Origin: Capitulum mitella
Taxonomy: Eukaryota > Arthropoda > Thecostraca > Pollicipedomorpha > Pollicipedidae
Reading direction: 5' to 3'
Length of the DNA: 64,000 bases
NCBI GenBank assembly: GCA_030062745.1
Contig: CP099846.1
Span: 30,523,350 to 30,587,349 of the forward strand
In this document: piece after piece, positions 34,563-44,762 of the stretch
Numbering within the stretch: position 1 is the stretch's first letter
Layout: each line of letters begins with the position of its first letter
Translations under genes and position numbers: made by a program
The notes under the pieces: model-generated
Seen by the model: the letters and a program-made list of their open reading frames with translations, nothing else
Database searches by the model: none
Told to the model about the DNA's origin: nothing

Positions 34563-36330
34563 TATTTCACAATGTCCAGGAAATCATGCCTCGGACGTCT
34601 TTGACAACGTTATGCCAAAACTGCACCCACAAGGTGCAAGGTATATTTTGGTTCCTGTACCGATGCTGTGGTTACCGTGTGTTGTATTCCTGTTGCAAAT
34701 GGGGCCGTTTTTAATGTGATCATTTTCCATTCACATTTCCACGTGTCAACTTCAGAGTGTTCCAGGTTGACCACAATCAATCAGTTTCAGTTGGGAAGGC
34801 GATTTTTAGGATGCTGTCTTCCTAGACGCATTTGCCAATGTCGTCCGGCGAAAAGTGATGATTAGTAACACGTCTTCTGCACTCTGATCCGTGTTATGAA
34901 ACAGCAGTATGTGGCCTACTCGTTGCATACAGGTTTGTAATACCATTTACAGTTGTGCATTACTGTTGCGTCTTCATACAATGTCCGTATTTCTCCAAGC
35001 TGTTAAGACATCAAACTGATATATTTATCAAGTCATACCTTGTTTCCTTGTGTTTCAAAGTGTGGTTACAGGTACCGGGATGTTTCGTAAAATATACCCT
35101 GTGGAACTGAACGTGTTTGTCTTTCATGCCCATCCAAGGTGAATATGAACCGAAGGAATGTTCCGTCGCAGGCATGGCCCATAACCCAAGGACAAGTATA
35201 AGCAAATGACAATAAGACTGAGCTGTAGCCACTCTACCTGTTCCTTCCACGTCAAGCATTGTTAGCCCATAATATCAAATCTTTAATTCAACACATTGTC
35301 CTCATTCTTTCCCTGTCCGTTGGCCCACGCCACCTGATTTGCGTACTTGAAAGAATGATACCATGGTCCAGTTGAGGGTCGTGGTCTCACAAGCACCTGA
35401 GCCACAGCGCAAATGTAGCACCGAACTGTTTGATACTCGGCCGTTTGGCTTATACACATTGTGCAAGTATCAAACTCTAAATCATATCCGACCATTTTCA
35501 GATCGACATAAGCAAAAGAAACGAAATGTTACATAAAGCACCACTCTCGGAATTTTGCATGTTATCTGTAAAGAAATGTAAAGTAAACTGGGTATGCACT
35601 TGAATCCGGGCATCGAAAACAATCAAAACACGTTCGCAGCCAGCGCCCCAGGCAGAAAGTTCTCCGTTTCAAGAGCGGATCGTCTCTCCTACGGGCGTGC
35701 AGTCATTGCGGAATCGTTTCTGCGCAGGTCCAAAACTTACATCTGAAATTTTGGAAATGGAAACACCCAATATTTTGATCAATAGTTACCCTACACACAC
35801 ATTACTTTCCGCTTCACATGCCAGTGGCGTCGTGCAGTAATGCACTCAAGCATCTTTCGTCGGTAAGCGCGGCGGCGTTGGCCAGAGGAATAACTACGTC
35901 TCGCTGTGCAGGGGCCCGGTTAGCTGCGGTGGCGGCGGCCGACGCGCAGTTTCGCGGACGCGCACCAGGGGCGCTACATTAGAACGGATTCTAGCGTTGG
36001 CTGAAGCAGGTGAGCTGGCTGCCTCTGCGACCGCCTTACCTGGTGGTGCTTTATGTACCGACATACCTGCGCGGTATGCTTGCGGGGGCCGCAGGGGTGA
36101 GGATGCGGCACAGCGTGGGGCGTTTTTGAGGGCATACTCCCTGTTATGATGACGAATGCAGGAGCAAAATGAGAACATTATTCCAGTTTTATCATGGATT
36201 TAGTTTTATGAACGAGGTTATTACGCAAATATAAAGCAGGATTTTATTCCACATTTTCCGATATTTTTGATGAGGAACTTCTTCAGTTACCTCTCATGTC
36301 GAGCAGCCGCTGCCATGGTTTACGTTTGCC
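34563..36330 (+). repeat. Duplicated 3' flank of copy D
   Basis: Collinear with the 3' flanks of B and C, including the second block (35,500-36,180). No coding region recognised. Confidence 0.7.
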
Positions 36331-36339
36331 GTACTTTAT

Positions 36340-37200
36340 GATTAATTACCAGCATGGCAGGAAGTAAACGTTCCGAAGATGACCCCATAATGCATGGTTC
36401 GTCACTGTAAAATGTGTTGTACTGAACCTCTGTTATTTTCAGTTATTTCAGTCAAAACATTCACAATTTCTCGTGTCCCATTAGTGAATTCTAATGCATT
36501 TCTGGGCCTCAGTTCCGTCCGGCTCGTGGTATATAACTGCATTTGTTCACTGTTCGCTCATTCCATCTGATGGCTTTGACAGCACGTCACAACATTTACT
36601 TTCATCTTTCTCGGCATTAACCTTATTTTTGCAAGAAGGGCTTCTCATGTCCCCTCACGAATTTTGGTTCGCCTTTTTCCCGTGTTTTTCAAAAAACTCC
36701 ACGAAACTTGGTCACTTTTCTTACTCATTCCTCCTATGCATCACATGCGATTTTCACAATTTTATTTCGCCCAGGGACGGGGCCAGGCCAGCTTTTTCGA
36801 GGCAATCTCAGACCACTTTTGGCACTGTTGAAGGTAAGCGAAAAACAATTGCAGAAAACGAGTCTTTAAGATATATCTTAGAACGTGATTTGGGAATATG
36901 GGTATGAAACCGCACAACAACACAAATAATATCTTTGTTGACCTGAGGTCACTTTACAATGCCAGGCGACAGTCAAAATTCAACATTTCAATGTATGTGA
37001 ATGTTTAACATCAATTCTCGACTCAAGAGAATTGATGCCGCGGATATCAACGATGCAAGGTCTACATTTATCAATTAAATAAAACTTCCTTAGTCGGGGA
37101 CCAAAGGGAAAAAGGCACCAATTTATCACGTTTTAATCTCTTGGCAGGCAGACTATGGATTTCTAACGGGAACATGTATTGTGTTTAAGCAATGACTTCT
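36340..37200 (+). repeat. Dispersed repeat R, copy 3
   Basis: Internally deleted copy (missing the middle of copy 1). It carries CAGGGACGGGGCCAGGCCAGC and extends to the AATAAAACTTCCTTAGTCGG segment shared with about 44,460-44,520. Confidence 0.65.
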
Positions 37201-37686
37201 AAGCTGAAGACTGCTCTAGACTGCCGATGTTCAAAAACAAAACAAAAACTAATTCATTCCTTATGTCGGCTTCGGGTCTTCCTCAGAGATGGCGTCAGTA
37301 TCGGTATCACGTATCTGTGGAAGGTAAGGTAATCCTATATGCAGTGATCTGTCACTGTCCAGTAATCTTTCACTTTTCCTGAGGACCTTGGCCTAAATAT
37401 AAGACGACTTTTCTTCTTTTATTTTGTGAGACATGATGAGCTGAAAGGCGTCCGACTTGGTGGAAATCCAGCAAATAATATTAATGAGACCCGGAAAACG
37501 AGCGCAGCCAGGATTTTCTAAAGAGGGGAGAGGGGCAGACCTCAGTGAGGACTGAAATCATACGAAAACCGCCTGCTGGTAAGTCGATGCACAATGGGTT
37601 CCACTGAAAAAGTAGGGGGCCAGGACCCCGACCCCCTACCTCTCTCGCTGCGCCTGATGCCAGAAAATATAAAAATTCGGGTAAAG
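37201..37686. mobile_element. Region with hAT-like MITE remnant
   Basis: At about 37,499-37,660 is a relative of the MITE at 57,017-57,184: it starts CGCAGCCAGGATTTTCT and ends in CTCGCTGCGCC. The outermost bases are diverged and I see no clean target duplication. The first 300 bp show nothing recognisable. Confidence 0.5.
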
Positions 37687-38409
37687 AAAGTATTGAGCAA
37701 TATGCCGTCATTTATAGGAGAGATGCAAGACACGCGGCGACATCATCGAGAGATCCGAGACACGCAGCATCATGTCCTAGGGATTTACAGCGGACCAAAT
37801 TTAGGCAAATGATGCGCTGGAATGACATTTCGTCCAACATTATGTTTTTACATACATACATACATACAACAGCAACGACATGCAATATTACATTGACAAC
37901 TGCATCTGAACTGCACTGACATCTGCAGCATCACATAGACAAACACTCACGGAAAACAACCCCTACGGCACCACACCCGCAACATTTCAATCGCATGACT
38001 GGGGACTGAGGCCGCCATTGTTCGCACGAGTGACGAGCGTTGGCAACAGCAACGAAGTCAACGCTCTTGTCCGAGGTTAGCTAAGGTCGCCATTAGTACT
38101 TCGACGTCACTCTGCATCTGGCATCTCTCCAAATCTGGCACTCCCTTTCAGAATCGTTCGCATGATCTGTTGTAGCACCGTAAAGGAAGCGCTCTAGATA
38201 AAGCTTACTTTGGGTCACATGATTCCTTCCTACAAACTACAAACATGCTATGTCGGTTCAAAACCATGTACAGAGTTGAACAGTTCCCTTTAGGGCTCTC
38301 TCCACCTTACCTCATTGCAACAGCAATGGTAAGTTCAGCCCTTTAATATATTAAAGATGAGAAGACATCTACTGCATTTGTCTAATGTGTTGCGATTTCG
38401 AAACTGTTG
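37687..38409 (+). repeat. Duplicated 5' flank of copy E
   Basis: Collinear with the 5' flanks of B, C and D. It contains a short CATACATACATACATAC run near 37,850. No gene inside. Confidence 0.7.
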
Positions 38410-38542
38410 CCGGCCCAGCCGAGAGGGGCGACGCCCGGCGACCGGCACTCCGTCCCAGTCATGCGGTCCCCGACGGCCGTATATAGCCGACCGACCGGCA
38501 ATGCACAGCAGACACACCGTCTTCAGCACCGTAGCCGGCAAC
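38410..38542 (+). promoter_or_regulatory. Core promoter of copy E
   Basis: Conserved GC-rich block, with TATATAG at 38480-38486, 63 bp before the ATG at 38543. An in-frame ATG at 38501 is only 21 bp past the start of TATA. It should therefore lie upstream of the transcript start, leaving 38543 as the first usable start codon. Confidence 0.85.
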
Positions 38543-40502
38543 ATGCGGCACAGCAAGGTGAGATGACGGGGGAACGGGTCACTGGCAAACATTTCGGTAC
38601 CGACTTGGGCTCCAAGGAGCACGAGTGGTGATGGTGTCACTGTCTACGTTTTTGATGTTCGTGAAAAGGGTCAACAGTGTTGACCAAATCCGTGAAAATC
38701 AAAACAAAACCAAAACGTTTCAGTATGCTCTTAGAGTTCACACAAGTTTAGAAAAAGTGTTGCAGCAGCCAGTCGGTAATAAATTCCTTCAAGTTGCCAG
38801 TTTTCTCGCAGTGTTCGGACCAAATTTCTGCTCTGTTCTAATCTAATGCGTTTTTTTGCCTCAGGCCTTCCTATCACTGTTGATAGCGGCGGTTTGCCTC
38901 GCCGACAACAGCTTCAGCGACGGCAGCGGCAGAGATCTCTCGGGGTACAGAGTCTCTTCTAGCGCAGGAAACGGAGAAGGAGGAAGCGATAGCTTTGAAT
39001 ACGGAGCATCCTCTGGTGGCGGAAGCGGACGAGGAGACAGCTCCCGATACGGAGGCGTCTCCGGTGGTGCAGAAGGTGGAACACTCACCGGATACGAAGT
39101 CCCTTCCACTGGTGGGAGCAGACGAGAGTCCAGCTCTGGAAACGGAGCTTCTTCGAGTGGTACTGCAAGTGGAGGCTTTCCGGAATACGGAACTTCATCC
39201 GGTGGCAGTGGAGGAGGAAGTTCCACCGACTACGAATGGCAGTCTGGCGCGGCAGGGCGTGGAGAAGCTTCGTACGAAGTCTCTTCTCCCTCAGCGTCAT
39301 CGTCCCAGTCCCAGTCGATCTCATCCCAGCCCATTGGAAGATACCATACACCCAGCAGCTCCACCTTCGGAGCATTTGGTAGCGGAGGGTTCACTGGTGA
39401 ACACGATCCATCCTCTCAGGGCTCGTCGGGAGGGTACAGCGACCCATCTCAAGCTTCTTCCGTTGGACACAGTTCATTTTCACAGGGATCATCTGGTGGA
39501 TACAACACCTCGTCCCAGGGACCTTCTGGGAGAGACAATGCTCCTTCCCAGGGATCCTCCGGAGGATACACTACTCCCTCTCAGGGAACAAATGAATATA
39601 GTTCTTCTTCTCAGGGGTTCCCTGGTGGATATAGCGTTTCCTCTCAGGGGTCCTCTAGTAGATACAGCGCCCCTCCACAGGGGCCAGCTAATGGATACAG
39701 CACGCCCTCTGAGGGGCCATCTGATGGATACAGCACTCCCTCTCAGGAATCCTCTGGAGGATACAGTTCTCCCATTCAGGGATCCTCTGGTGGATACAGC
39801 GCTCCTTCGCAGGGATCATTCACTGGGCACAGTTCCTCAACTCAGGGATCCTCTGGCAGACACAGCGACAATTCACGAGGATCTTCTGAAGGCTATAGCG
39901 CCGGTTCGCAGGGATTCTCTGGTGTAAACAGCGCATCGTCTCAGGGAACGTATGTTGAATATACTGCTCCTTCCCATGGATCTCCTGGAGGATACAGTGC
40001 TCCCTCTCAGGAAATTTCTAGTGGATACAGCTCTTCGTCCCAGGAGTCATCTGGTGGGTACAGCTCTTCGACCCAGGGATCCTTTGGAGGACATGGTTTC
40101 AGTTCACAGTTGTCTTCTGGTGGAAACAGTGGATCGTCTCAGGGCTCTTCTAATGGGTACAATGCTCCTTCCCAAGGATTGTCTGATGGATACAGCGTCC
40201 TCTCGCAGGATTCCTCTGTTGAAAGCAGCACAGCTTCGGAGGGATCCTCTGGTGGATACGGCGCCTCTTCGCAAGGATCCTCTGTTGAATACAGCGCCCC
40301 TTCGCAGGGATCCTCGGGTGGGTACAGAGCCCCCACACAGGGATCCTCGGGTGGATACGGCGCTCCTTCGCAGGAATCCTCTACATCCAGCGCTCAGTCA
40401 TCCGGCTCGGCAACCTACCAGGCTGAACAGAAGTCCCAGAATGATCACAAGGTGCCCCTGCTCAGTTTCCAGGTGGCGGTAGTGTCTCATCTCCGCAAGT
40501 AA
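38543..40502 (+). CDS. Copy E: intact silk/resilin-like secreted repeat protein (550 aa)
   Basis: Exon 1 is 38543-38557 (MRHSK, donor GTGAGA). The intron is 38558-38864, ending TTTTTTTGCCTCAG. Exon 2 is 38865-40502 (TAA). Residues 1-18 (MRHSKAFLSLLIAAVCLA) form a signal peptide with cleavage expected before Asp19. Residues ~19-185 are Gly/Ser/Tyr-rich with YG(A/V)SSGG motifs. About 30 units of an 11-residue repeat (SQGSSGGYSAP consensus) follow, then a tail ending HKVPLLSFQVAVVSHLRK. There is no catalytic domain, and almost no Cys or Met in the mature chain. The composition (Ser, Gly, Tyr, Gln, Pro; YSAP/YGAP motifs) resembles silks and resilin, so an extracellular structural or adhesive role with Tyr cross-linking is inferred. 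This is the only intact member among the close copies. No AATAAA occurs in the 500 bp after the stop. I do not recognise a named family. Confidence 0.9.
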
Positions 40503-41364
40503 TGTTTGGCAGTATTCAGGGAATCATGCCTCGAACATTTTTGCTGCACAAAAAAGCGCCCAAGAGGCTCCAGAAATGTTTGGCGTTCTGTACCGATGTT
40601 GTGGATAGTATGTGTCGTACTTGTTAAGGTAGCGCAGTTCCGCTGTTAGCCTTTCCTTTCACATTTCCACATGTGAATTTCAAAGTGTTGCAGGTCGACC
40701 AGAATCAACGAATTTCAGGCGGGGAAGACGATTGTAAGAATGCTGTGTTCTCAGACGCTTTTACGAAGTTGGTTCGGCTGAAAATGTTGATAAGAAACAC
40801 GTGCTCTGCATTCTGATCCGTGCCACGAAATAGCTAGTTATGACCTGCCCGTTGCATACAGGGCTATCACATCAGTGATCTTTGTTTATGAGCTTTTCGG
40901 TTTGATACAATATGCGTATTTCTCCAAGCTATTAAGATATCAAACTGTTATATTTATCAACTTATATTTTGTTTCCTTGTGGTGGATGGTCCGGTTATAG
41001 GTACTTGAACGTTTTGTGAAATATATCCTGTGGAACTGAACATGCCTACTTTTCTCCAGTTTCATTTTTATTTCGTCGTCCAACACGTACCTCTCATGCC
41101 CATCCAACGTGAATATCAGCTGGAGGAATGGGCTGTCGCAGGTATAGCCCATAAATGAAAAGAACAAGCACAAGCAGATGACGGTAAGATTGCGCTGTAA
41201 TGATGACGCTCTGCGTGTTCCTGTTATGTCAAGCATTATCAGTCCATGATATCACATCTTTAAATGGACGTATTATCCTCGTTTTTGCTTTATCCGTTGG
41301 CTCACGCCACTTAATTTGCGTGCTCGAAAGAATGATGCCATGGTCTGCTCGTTTTGTAATTTAA
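40503..41364 (+). repeat. Duplicated 3' flank of copy E
   Basis: Matches the first ~800 bp of the 3' flanks of B, C and D. The second block (the CAGATCGACGT segment) is deleted here, so the flank joins directly to repeat R near 41,360. Confidence 0.65.
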
Positions 41365-41646
41365 GATTAATTACTAGTTAGGGCAGGCATAGCATTAAGT
41401 AGACGTTGTGAACAAAAGATGGCCCCATGATGCATGGCTAGTCAGACACGTAGTCAGGATTTCCCTCAAGGGGTAGCCAAATGCCAAATCATGTCATATG
41501 CCTCTGGCATATGACGAGATTTTAAGGGAAAAAGCAGCAATTGTGTATAATTTGCTTCATATTTGAAACATAGGAAAACGTATAATGTTTCCTTTTGCAA
41601 CATATATGTGATCACTATTATTCGTGCGAAATCGCCATTTGTCTAG

Positions 41647-42014
41647 GGCAATCCTTTAGAAGCGCACGACATAAACCAAACACACTGGATGACACATATA
41701 CGGCGCGCGTGGCAAAAGGAGACGTCAGCTGTTGCGAGAAACAACAACATTATGCACTGGAGCTCCAGGCCGTAGATCACCTACTATTCGCTCTTGTTTT
41801 ACACAGTAGGTAAGGTTAGGTTAGGTTAGGTTAGGTTAGGTTAGGTTAGGTTAGGTTAGGTTAGGTTAGCGAATAGTAGGTGATCCACGACCCTGGAGCT
41901 CCAGTGCATAATGTTGTTGTTTCCCGCAACAGCTGACGTCTCCTTTTGCCACGCGCGCCGTATATGTGTCATCCAGTGTGCTTGGTTTATGGCGCACGCT
42001 TCTAAAGGATTACC
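41647..42014. mobile_element. Palindromic element with telomeric (TTAGG)n core
   Basis: The 368-bp element has arms of about 145 bp (41647-41790 and 41870-42014) that are near-perfect inverted complements. Its termini are GGCAATCCTTTAGAAGCG and GGTAATCCTTTAGAAGCG. It is flanked by a 9-bp duplication TTTGTCTAG (41638-41646 and 42015-42023). The loop contains (TTAGG)10. The copy of the host MITE at about 31,680-31,700 lacks it and serves as an empty site. A 9-bp duplication and GG termini fit Mutator-like, Merlin or foldback elements. No protein is encoded. Confidence 0.9.
41816..41865 (+). repeat. Interstitial telomeric repeat (TTAGG)10
   Basis: Ten perfect TTAGG units, the canonical arthropod telomere motif, preceded by TAAGG and followed by TTAGC. 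They sit exactly in the loop of a palindromic element rather than at a chromosome end. Confidence 0.95.
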
Positions 42015-42086
42015 TTTGTCTAGTGCAGACCACTTGGCTCGGGGGGGGGCATGGTCCCCAAGGCTTTCTTCTTGGCTACATCCCTG

Positions 42087-44244
42087 TGGCTAGTTTCTGA
42101 ATTCGAATCTGTGAACTCATTACTGATGCATGTTCTAAAATGTGCTTCATTGAACTTCTGTTATTTGCAGTTATTTAAATAAAAATATTCGGAGCGAGTC
42201 GTCTCCGACATTTTCCCGCTTAGATTTGAATTAAGACGTCGTGATATATTAATATATGGTGTGAATAATAAAATGTATAATGTAAAATAAAAATATAATA
42301 AATATTTCCATATATGAATAAAAAAAAATCAGGTAATAGCAACTTAATTTCCATTTAATAATTTCCAGGTAATAATAAAAATTTCCAGGTAAATGCAGTT
42401 TATTACTCATGGGACATTCAAGCAAAACTCCAGCCACCAGAGGCTCTTCGCACCGAAACCTCAATTTACCACGAATATGAAAAGATGTAATGCATGCCTG
42501 ATCTGTGCAAAAGACGCCATGATTATACGTAAGTAAGTGGTGAATGCCAGGGAAATGCTAGTCAAGGGCGCTCAGCCGTCGGGACAAATCACTTGCACGT
42601 TCTGCTGAAATTAACCCACCCCCGACTGTGGGGCGCTGACCTCCCCCTGATATTTCACAAGATTGCGAAAGAACGAAGGAACGCAGCGTCACAAAACTTT
42701 GTGCTCCTCTTGCTTGATCATTTTTACACCTTGCATCAAATTTTTGACCTCAGCCCAAATAAAGCGTCTGACCTAGGTCAGGTCAGGTCAGGTCAGGTGG
42801 GCCTATGTCCAAAAAAGCTTAGCGGCTTGTAACTTTTTCACAAGCATGATATCACAATAAACTTCCAAGGGTTAGACATTTTGGTAAATACAACAAATCT
42901 GCTATCTCGGATCTTTTGCAATTTACCGGGCCATCTATCTGAGGTCAACTCCGTTTTTAACATCAGTCGTCGTATTTTTTTCAAAAACTGGCGGATTTTT
43001 TACCACAGTTTGGGTGTGGGGACATACAGACATCTAGTTGCGGTCAATTGGGAGAGTTTCAATGTTCTTTGACCACTGACATGAGGTCAGGTTACAAATG
43101 ACTGTTATGAGTCAAAATGAATTGACGCCGACCGAGTTGGGCGCGGGTTAATACCAGCGGAAGGTTATCGAGAGCAGCCAATTTAAACATACAACGAACA
43201 ACAAATAAGCTTCAGTTTTGAAGGATGCCCATTCTGATGCATTTCTGGATTTTTCTTTTGTCCGGCCCGTGGTGTTTTAGTGCCGGCAAGCCATGCCGAT
43301 TATAGGAACTGCACTCTACGCACTTGACAAATCTGCGATAAAATAATTAGAAATGGAATACCATCGCTGGATGCCTGTTCCATAATGCAATAATGGATCC
43401 ATTCAATAATAGATGCAATAATAGATCCATTCGTAATCCTTGCTTTGAAACTTCTGTGCAATAAAAGTTCCCTCTTGGACGCCCAGCGCTATTTGGCATT
43501 ATATTCTCATTTTGAAGGAATATTGCGGGTTTAAACGTAACCTAAACACGGAGTGGGTTTGAGAATGGTGTATGTTTACCAAGACTGTTAGTCAATGTTA
43601 ATCAAAATCAGTGTAATGTTATGGTTATCTGCAAGTCAGATTCAAGCAAGGAATCAGTCAGCCAGTCGGTCAGTCAAGCAAGCAAGCATTCAGAATTCAG
43701 GTTTGTATTGACTGTATGACTGCGTGCATTCAATTTGATTGCTCACTCCGTCTGATGGCCGCAACAACACAACAATTACTTGCAAGTTTCTCAGCATTAA
43801 CGCTATTTTCATGAGGGGCTTCTCATTTCCCCTTCCGATTTCCTGCTCGTCTTTCACAAGGTTTTTCAAGAAACTTTACGAAACGTAGCCACTTTTCGTA
43901 TCTATGTTTCCTATGCATCATGTGATATTTTCACAATTCTGCTTTGCCCAGGGACGGTGTCAGGCCAGCTTTTTAGGGGGAACGTCAGACCACTTTTGGC
44001 ACTGTTGAAGGTAAACGAAAAACAGTTGCAGAAAAAGTCTTAACGATAAATCTTAACACGCAGGGACGCAGGAACATCCAGGAAAATGGTGGGGGGGGGG
44101 GGACAGAAACGTTTTTCCCACAGGGCCAATGTTAGATTTCCAAAAAATGGGGGCTATGGACCCCCGGCCCCTCTTTCCCTCCGCCCATGTCAAAACGTAG
44201 TACGAGTGCATAGGTATGTATATATGTTTATATATATATAGATG

Positions 44245-44307
<63 letters not shown>

Positions 44308-44525
44308 AGACCGGAAAACAATAAAAATAATATTTTTGTCGACCTGAGGTCACTCTGTATTGTCAGACCAAAGACCAAATCCAAGAGTCAACATATGGTT
44401 ATGTGTGAACATGCTGGACACAAATTTTCAACATGAAAAATCAACGCTGAAGATATGAATGATGTCGGTCCTAGGTTTAAAGATTAGATACAGCTTTCTT
44501 AGTCGGGGCCAAAGAGGAAAAGGCA
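42087..44525 (+). repeat. Dispersed repeat R, copy 4
   Basis: Collinear with copy 1 but expanded. It holds an extra segment at about 42,615-43,150 with AGGTCA-type motifs, including four GGTCA units at about 42,777-42,797. It ends near 44,525, directly against the truncated 5' flank of copy F. Nothing coding recognised. Confidence 0.65.
44216..44310. repeat. AT-rich microsatellite
   Basis: A long (TA)n run followed by four GATATA units. It probably varies in length between individuals. Confidence 0.9.
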
Positions 44526-44534
44526 ACGATAAGG

Positions 44535-44762
44535 AGACATGTGTTGCATTTGTCCAATGTCTCCCAATTCCAGAACTGCTCAAGGCTGCCGGTCATCCGG
44601 CTGCACTGGGAGCGGCCGCTGCGGCCCGCCGGCCCAGCCGAGACGGGCGACGCCCGGCGACCGGCACTCCGTCCCAGTCATGCGGTCCCCGACGGCCGTA
44701 TACAGCCGACCTGCCGGCAATGCACAGCAGACACACCGTCTTCTGCACCGCCAGCCGGCAAC
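44535..44762 (+). promoter_or_regulatory. Altered core promoter of copy F
   Basis: The conserved block is present, but TATATAG has become TATACAG (44699-44705, 64 bp before ATG). About 45 bp of extra GC-rich sequence lies upstream (about 44,582-44,630). The distal 5' flank is missing. Confidence 0.75.

Larger units (their letters stand above)
41443..42086. mobile_element. hAT-like MITE with nested insertion
   Basis: Second copy of the MITE at 31484-31756. Ends are CAGACACGTAGTCAGG (left) and CAGGGATGTAGCCAAG (right, read inward). It is flanked by a perfect 8-bp duplication TGGCTAGT (41435-41442 and 42087-42094). It has been enlarged by the palindromic telomere-core element at 41647-42014. 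Confidence 0.85.

Noticed and set aside
38501..38542. In-frame ATG 14 codons upstream of the chosen start in copies A, B, D and E
   Set aside because: It lies only about 21 bp after the start of the TATA box, so it should precede the transcription start. Copy F has it out of frame and G lacks it, whereas the chosen start gives a clean signal peptide in all.
38995..40482. Long overlapping open frames beside copy E on the same strand (Leu-Val-Asp-Thr-Ala repeats) and on the opposite strand (Pro-rich ProProGluAspPro repeats), with equivalents at all copies
   Set aside because: They are by-products of a 33-bp period without stops. They have no signal peptide, start, promoter or tail, and the +1 frame only takes over where the true frame is broken.
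42777..42797. Short (GGTCA)4 run resembling the TCAGG telomere variant of some beetles
   Set aside because: Only four units within an AGGTCA-rich transposon; better explained as local slippage than as a telomere sequence.
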